Shown one piece after another: positions 6,747 to 10,732 of a stretch of 10,732 nt of DNA. The notes under the pieces were generated by a model. That model was not told the DNA's origin and made no database searches. It was given only the letters and a program-made list of their open reading frames with translations. The position numbers and the translations under genes are program-made. The DNA is from an uncultured Eubacteriales bacterium. GTDB lineage: Bacteria; Bacillota; Clostridia; Oscillospirales; Oscillospiraceae. Where the stretch lies: the NCBI GenBank assembly GCA_900549495.1, contig UROL01000062.1, positions 1 to 10,732 of the forward strand, read 5' to 3'. The first letter of the stretch is position 1. Each line of letters starts with the position of its first letter.

Positions 6747-7352
6747 ATGAAGGTTGTATTGGCAAGCAAAAACAAGCATAAATTAGAGGAAATCAGCAAG
6801 ATTACCCAGAAGTTCGATATGGAGCTGGTGCTGGAATCCCAGCTGGGGGTGGACATCGACGTAGAGGAGACCGGCTCCACCTTCGAGGAAAATTCCTATC
6901 TGAAGGCCGAGGCGGTGATGAAGGCCACGGGACTTCCGGCTTTGGCCGATGACTCCGGCATTGCCGTGGATGCCCTGAATGGGGAGCCGGGCATCTATTC
7001 CGCCCGCTATGGCTTTGACGACAGCCTGGACGACTGGGGGCGGCTTCAGCTGCTGCTGAAAAACACCGAGCAGGTGCCGGACGATAAGCGCCAGGCAAAA
7101 TTCGTCTGCGTGATTACCCTGGTTACCCCCCAGGGGCAGACCATCCAGGCCCGGGGAGAGGTGCATGGAATGCTGCTGCGGGCCCCTGCCGGAGAAAATG
7201 GCTTCGGCTATGACCCCATCTTCTACTATCCCCCCTTGGGCAAGTCTCTGGCCCAGGTGACGGCAGAGGAAAAAAATCAGGTTTCCCACCGGGCAAATGC
7301 ATTGAAGGTGTTTTACGAAAAACTGAAGGAGGCAGGCTATGCTGACAAGTAA
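6747..7352 (+). CDS. rdgB: XTP/dITP diphosphatase (RdgB/HAM1 family)
   Basis: This house-cleaning enzyme hydrolyses non-canonical purine triphosphates (dITP, XTP and similar) to monophosphate and pyrophosphate, keeping deaminated bases out of DNA and RNA. At 201 residues it is the family's usual length. N-terminal ASKNKHK (6-12) is the substrate/phosphate-binding SxNxxK-like motif, E40-E41 lies before the GSTFEENS loop (43-50), DDSG (68-71) contains the catalytic Asp, and FGYDPIFY (153-160) and SHRANAL (180-186) bind the base. AAGGAG (6736-6741) lies 5 nt before the ATG and overlaps the ftsY stop. The last 14 nt overlap yhbY in another frame, which suggests translational coupling. Confidence 0.96.
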   Translation: MKVVLASKNKHKLEEISKITQKFDMELVLESQLGVDIDVEETGSTFEENSYLKAEAVMKATGLPALADDSGIAVDALNGEPGIYSARYGFDDSLDDWGRLQLLLKNTEQVPDDKRQAKFVCVITLVTPQGQTIQARGEVHGMLLRAPAGENGFGYDPIFYYPPLGKSLAQVTAEEKNQVSHRANALKVFYEKLKEAGYADK

Positions 7353-7812
7353 GGAAAGGGCGGAGCTCCGTGCCCAGGCCAACCCCATAGAGACTACCCT
7401 GATGGTTGGCAAAAGCGGTGTCACCGAGGCGGTAATCGCCGAGGCGGAAAATTTGCTCACCGCCAGAGAGCTGGTGAAGGGCAAGGTGCTGGAGGGCGCA
7501 TTGCTGTCCCCCCGGGAGGTCAGCGATGCCATTTGCCAGGCCACCGGCGCAGAGGGAATTGCCTGCGTGGGCTCAAAATTTGTGATTTACCGGTTCAGCG
7601 AGAAGTGCCAGCAGGAGCGCAACCAGACCGGCCGTGCCAAGCGGAAGGCAACCCCTGTCAGCAAGGCAGACCCGGTGCGCAAGGGCATCCGTGCCCGCCG
7701 TCAGGCGGAGAAAAAGGTGCGGGAGCAGCGCAACGCCTACTTTCGGGAGCAGGCTATTGAGAAGGCCATCGAGCGGGACCGGGAGAAGCAGCTCCGCAAG
7801 GGAGAAAAATAA
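7339..7812 (+). CDS. yhbY: YhbY/CRM-domain RNA-binding protein with long basic C-terminal extension
   Basis: YhbY (YqeI in B. subtilis) is a small CRM-domain protein associated with large-subunit assembly. Residues 1-~97 are the CRM domain: MLTSKERAELRAQA, the GKSGVTEAV loop (24-32, GxxG type), ELVKGKVLE (44-52) and VGSKFVIYR (77-85). The protein is 157 residues against about 97 for the typical family member. The extra ~60 residues (98-157) are strongly basic and charged, rich in R/K/E/Q with little hydrophobic content (for example RKGIRARRQAEKKVREQ), and look helical or disordered. A strong AAGGAGG (7326-7332) lies 6 nt before the ATG, which sits inside the end of rdgB. Its place before nadD matches the B. 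subtilis yqeI-nadD order. No frame break was seen at the junction between domain and tail. Confidence 0.92.
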   Translation: MLTSKERAELRAQANPIETTLMVGKSGVTEAVIAEAENLLTARELVKGKVLEGALLSPREVSDAICQATGAEGIACVGSKFVIYRFSEKCQQERNQTGRAKRKATPVSKADPVRKGIRARRQAEKKVREQRNAYFREQAIEKAIERDREKQLRKGEK

Positions 7813-7836
7813 CACACCCAGAGGGGAGGGCAGGCT

Positions 7837-9015
7837 ATGGAACACATTGGTATTTTCGGCGGGAGCTTCAATCCGCCCCACATCGGACACATTCGGGCAG
7901 CCCAAAGCGCCGCACAGCTGCTGGGGCTTACAAAGGTGCTGCTGATTCCGGCCTGTCAGGTTCCCCACAAGGAGCCAGCCGCCGGCGACCCCACACCCTG
8001 CCAGCGGCTGGATATGGTGCGCTTGGCGGCTGTTCCCTACCCATTGCTGGAGGCTTCGGACTTGGAAGTCCGCCGGGCGGGAAAAAGCTACACCTGGGAT
8101 ACCATCCAGGCCCTGCAGGGCCAGTACCCCGGTGCGAAATTCACACTGCTTTTGGGCTCGGATATGTTCTGCGGCTTCCAACGGTGGATTCATGCGGACA
8201 GCATTGTGCAGGCTGCTGACCTGGCCGTTCTGTCCCGGGGAGAAAAGCGGGAGGCGCAGGAGGTGGCCCGGGCCATGGAGCCTTTGCTGGCCCGGGGAGT
8301 TCCGGTGACGGTGGTGCCGAACCCCATTACGGAGATTTCCTCCACCCAGCTGCGCCGCCTTCTGGCCTTTGGCTGCGGAGAGGAATTCCTGCCCCAGGGC
8401 GTGGCGGCCTATATCCGGGAAAACCGGCTCTATGATACGGCGGCCAACTGGAAGCAGCTGCCCATGGAGCAGCTGGAGCCCATTGTGGTTCGGCTGCTGA
8501 ACCCCAACCGGGTGAAGCACGTCCTGGGCTGCCGGGACACCTGCATTGCCCTAGCGAAAAAATGGGGGGCGGACGAAACCAATGCCGCCCGGGCGGGGCT
8601 GCTGCACGACATTACAAAGGCTCTGGACGGCCCCCTGCAGTTGACATTGTGCAGGGCCTATGGTAAAATTTTAGACGATTTTTCCCGAAAATATCCCAAA
8701 ACCCTCCATGCCCTCACAGGCAGTATGGTGGCACAGCGGATTTTTGGGGAGAATGCACAGGTTGTGGCGGCCATCCGCAGCCACACCACCGGCAAGGCCA
8801 ATATGAGCCTGCTGGAAACCATTGTATATGTGGCGGATTACATGGAGCCAAACCGGGACTTCCCCGGGGTAGAGCGTCTGCGGGCCCTGGCCTTTTCGGA
8901 TTTGAGGGCGGCGCTGCGGCTGGGACTGGAAACCACCCTGGAGCATTTGAAAAACCAGGGCTGTGAGGTCTCGCCGGAATCCATGGCCGCATTGGAATAT
9001 TTGAACCGCGCTTGA
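7837..9015 (+). CDS. nadD: Fused nicotinate-nucleotide adenylyltransferase (NadD) and YqeK-type Ap4A hydrolase
   Basis: This is one 392-residue protein with two enzymes. Residues 1-~200 are NadD, which adenylates nicotinate mononucleotide in NAD synthesis: GGSFNPPHIGH (8-18) is the nucleotidyltransferase (H/T)xGH region, VPHK (42-45), SYTWDT (84-89), LLGSD (105-109) and ISSTQLRR (167-174). Residues ~212-392 are a YqeK HD-domain symmetrical dinucleoside tetraphosphatase, with metal ligands H228, H257-D258, H291, H316 and D334 (RVKHVL, LLHDITKAL, LHALTG, IRSHTTG, YVADYMEP). A short linker lies around residues 201-212. In many Firmicutes nadD and yqeK are separate neighbours; here they are joined with no internal stop. 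GGGGAGG (7823-7829) precedes the ATG, and rsfS follows after 13 nt. The fusion may couple NAD synthesis with alarmone removal (inference). Confidence 0.95.
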   Translation: MEHIGIFGGSFNPPHIGHIRAAQSAAQLLGLTKVLLIPACQVPHKEPAAGDPTPCQRLDMVRLAAVPYPLLEASDLEVRRAGKSYTWDTIQALQGQYPGAKFTLLLGSDMFCGFQRWIHADSIVQAADLAVLSRGEKREAQEVARAMEPLLARGVPVTVVPNPITEISSTQLRRLLAFGCGEEFLPQGVAAYIRENRLYDTAANWKQLPMEQLEPIVVRLLNPNRVKHVLGCRDTCIALAKKWGADETNAARAGLLHDITKALDGPLQLTLCRAYGKILDDFSRKYPKTLHALTGSMVAQRIFGENAQVVAAIRSHTTGKANMSLLETIVYVADYMEPNRDFPGVERLRALAFSDLRAALRLGLETTLEHLKNQGCEVSPESMAALEYLNRA

Positions 9016-9028
9016 AGGAGAAAAAGCT

Positions 9029-9391
9029 ATGCTAACACCCAAAGAAATTGCCTATGAAGTAACCCGCTGCCTGGATTCCAAGAAGGGCATGGATATTAAG
9101 CTGCTGAAAATCGGCAAGGTCAGCAGCCTTGCGGATTATTTCCTGATTTGCACTGGCACCTCCAACACCCACGTTAGGACCCTGTGCGACTACGCAGAGT
9201 ACACCATGGAGCAGCTGGGCGAGCCCATGCTGGGCCGGGAGGGCCACCGGGGCAACAGCTGGGAGCTGCTGGACTTTGGCTCCATTGTTGTCCATGTATT
9301 CACGGAGGAAGCCCGGAAGTTCTATGATTTGGAGCGGCTGTGGGCGGATGCCGAAGCAGTGAACCTGAATGAAATCATTATCGCCGAATAA
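9029..9391 (+). CDS. rsfS: Ribosome silencing factor RsfS (Iojap/YqeL family)
   Basis: RsfS binds uL14 on the 50S subunit and blocks joining with 30S, damping translation on nutrient shortage. It has 120 residues, the normal size. Family hallmarks are DIKLLKIG (22-29), ADYFLICTGTSNTHV (35-49), GHRGNSWELLDFGSIVVHVF (72-91) and FYDLERLWADA (98-108). The ribosome site AAGGAG (9015-9020) overlaps the stop of the nadD-yqeK gene and lies 8 nt before the ATG, so translational coupling is likely. Its position after yqeK matches the Firmicutes yqeK-yqeL arrangement. Confidence 0.97.
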   Translation: MLTPKEIAYEVTRCLDSKKGMDIKLLKIGKVSSLADYFLICTGTSNTHVRTLCDYAEYTMEQLGEPMLGREGHRGNSWELLDFGSIVVHVFTEEARKFYDLERLWADAEAVNLNEIIIAE

Positions 9392-9417
9392 GGCGGTTTT
9401 AGGAAGGACTGTTCATC

Positions 9418-10732
9418 ATGAACTACGATTTTGCAGAAATCGAGCAAAAGTGGCACAAATACTGGCAGGAGCATGATACCTTCCACACCGATGTGTGGGA
9501 TTTCTCCAAGCCCAAGTATTATGTGCTGGATATGTTCCCCTATCCTTCCGGTGTGGGCCTCCATGCCGGTCACCCCGAGGGCTATACCGCAACGGATATC
9601 ATGTCCCGGATGAAGCGGATGCAGGGCTACAACGTGCTGCACCCCATGGGCTATGACTCCTTCGGCCTTCCCGCAGAGCAGTACGCCGTGTCCACCGGCC
9701 ACCACCCCGACGGCTTTACCCAGGAGAATATCAAGACCTTCTCCAAGCAGCTCCAGGAGCTGGGCTTCGACTATGACTGGTCGAAGATGATTGCCACCTC
9801 CGATCCCTCCTTCTATAAGTGGACCCAGTGGATTTTCAAAAAGCTCTACCAGGCAGGCTATGCCAAGCGCATTGAGATGCCCGTCAACTGGTGCGAAGAG
9901 CTGGGCACCGTGCTTTCCAACGATGAGGTCATCGACGGCAAGTCCGAGCGGGGCGGCTACCCGGTTGTGAAGAAGAATATGATGCAGTGGGTCATTGACC
10001 AGCCCGCCTTTGCAGAGAAGCTGCTGGAGGGGCTGAATGAAATCGACTGGCCCGAATCCACCAAGGAAATCCAGCGCAACTGGATTGGCAAGTCCACCGG
10101 TGTAGAGGTGGATTTCCAGCTGGTGGGCGGCGGTGACTTCTCCATCTACACCACCTGCATTGAAACCATCTATGGCATCACCTTTATGGTGCTGGCGCCG
10201 GATGGAAAGATTGTCCAGGATTTGATGGACAGGGTGGAAAACCGGGAAGAGGTTCAGGCCTACATTGACGAAACCGTGAAAAAGAGCGACATGGACCGCA
10301 CCGAGCTGAACAAGGGCAAAACCGGCTGCCCCCTGAAGGGCGTGTATGCCATTAACCCTGTCAACGGCAAGCAGGTGCCGGTGTTCATCGGTGATTTCGT
10401 CCTGGCAAGCTACGGCACCGGTGCGGTTATGGCAGTGCCCAGCCACGACCAGCGGGACTTCGAGTATGCCATTGCCCACAATATCCCCATGATTCAGGTA
10501 ATCGAGGGCCGGGACGTGTCCCAGTGCGCCTTTGAAAAGCAGGACTATCTGGGCAAGGGCTGCCGCCTGTGCAATTCCGAGGAGTTCACCGGCCTGACCG
10601 TGGAGGAAGCCAAGGAGGCCATTACCGAAAAGCTGGAAAAGATGGGTGTCGCCCGCCGGAAGGTGAACTATCACTTCCGGGAGTGGATTTTTGCCCGCCA
10701 GCGCTACTGGGGCGAGCCGGTTCCCTGCGTGT
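9418..10732 (+). CDS. leuS: Leucyl-tRNA synthetase, N-terminal part (runs off the window)
   Basis: LeuS is a class I synthetase that charges tRNA-Leu and edits mischarged amino acids. The ATG (9418-9420) has AGGAAGG (9401-9407) 10 nt upstream, and the frame stays open to the right edge (438 codons plus one base), about half the gene. The N-terminus MNYDFAEIEQKWHKYW and PYPSGVGLHAGHPEGYTATD (41-60, with the HAGH form of HIGH) are typical. WCEELGTVLSNDEVIDG and QRNWIGKSTG lead into the CP1 editing domain. The usual TTRPDT threonine-rich motif reads TTCIET (245-250), while GTGAVMAVPSHDQRD (D344, D347) is intact. RQRYWGEPVP begins the second half of the catalytic core; KMSKS lies beyond the window. 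It is 26 nt after rsfS, with no T-box leader between. Confidence 0.97.
   Translation, partial: MNYDFAEIEQKWHKYWQEHDTFHTDVWDFSKPKYYVLDMFPYPSGVGLHAGHPEGYTATDIMSRMKRMQGYNVLHPMGYDSFGLPAEQYAVSTGHHPDGFTQENIKTFSKQLQELGFDYDWSKMIATSDPSFYKWTQWIFKKLYQAGYAKRIEMPVNWCEELGTVLSNDEVIDGKSERGGYPVVKKNMMQWVIDQPAFAEKLLEGLNEIDWPESTKEIQRNWIGKSTGVEVDFQLVGGGDFSIYTTCIETIYGITFMVLAPDGKIVQDLMDRVENREEVQAYIDETVKKSDMDRTELNKGKTGCPLKGVYAINPVNGKQVPVFIGDFVLASYGTGAVMAVPSHDQRDFEYAIAHNIPMIQVIEGRDVSQCAFEKQDYLGKGCRLCNSEEFTGLTVEEAKEAITEKLEKMGVARRKVNYHFREWIFARQRYWGEPVPCV

Noticed and set aside
1339..9417. Defence system, CRISPR, prophage or toxin-antitoxin content
   Set aside because: Apart from the XRE regulator every gene is a recognisable housekeeping gene; no repeat arrays, integrases or nuclease/toxin pairs were found.
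9322..10674. 450-codon minus-strand frame opposite leuS
   Set aside because: It is an antisense shadow; the plus strand encodes a clear LeuRS that stays open to the window edge.

Overview
The window looks like one end of a contig from a moderately GC-rich Gram-positive Clostridia-type bacterium. An Oscillospirales/Ruminococcaceae-like gut lineage is my best guess, inferred from GC content near 60% by eye, strong AGGAGG-type ribosome sites, and a Firmicutes yqe-type gene order (yhbY-nadD-yqeK-rsfS). I cannot name the species.

Layout. Bases 1-41 are not biological: they match an Illumina Nextera index plus Read-1 adapter ending in the Tn5 mosaic end, so genomic sequence starts at about base 42. 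On the minus strand (42-1012) is an extended short-chain dehydrogenase/epimerase-like gene whose 3' end is cut off by the adapter. A control region (1013-1414) holds two back-to-back promoters with extended -10 boxes, then a leader of about 290 nt with a long imperfect hairpin. The leader precedes an XRE-family regulator with a C-terminal DUF5680-like domain (1415-2086), which ends in a strong intrinsic terminator. A near-consensus promoter (2173-2201) then starts a tight rightward run of seven genes: smc, ftsY, rdgB, yhbY, a nadD-yqeK fusion, rsfS and leuS. Gaps in this run are 9-26 nt or a 14-nt overlap, with no visible internal terminator. leuS runs off the right edge and is open-ended.

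How the genes work together. The rightward run is a housekeeping operon covering chromosome organisation (SMC), signal-recognition-particle docking (FtsY), nucleotide-pool cleaning (RdgB), ribosome assembly and silencing (YhbY, RsfS), NAD synthesis plus dinucleoside tetraphosphate hydrolysis (NadD-YqeK) and leucyl-tRNA charging (LeuS). These are growth-linked functions that plausibly share one promoter. The left part is an accessory regulator/oxidoreductase pair on a shared control region.

I found no defence system, mobile element, CRISPR array, tRNA or rRNA. The points most worth a second look are the structured leader and divergent promoter pair, the NadD-YqeK fusion, the long basic tail on YhbY, an altered editing-site motif in LeuRS, and the adapter contamination, which would put a false C-terminus on the first gene.
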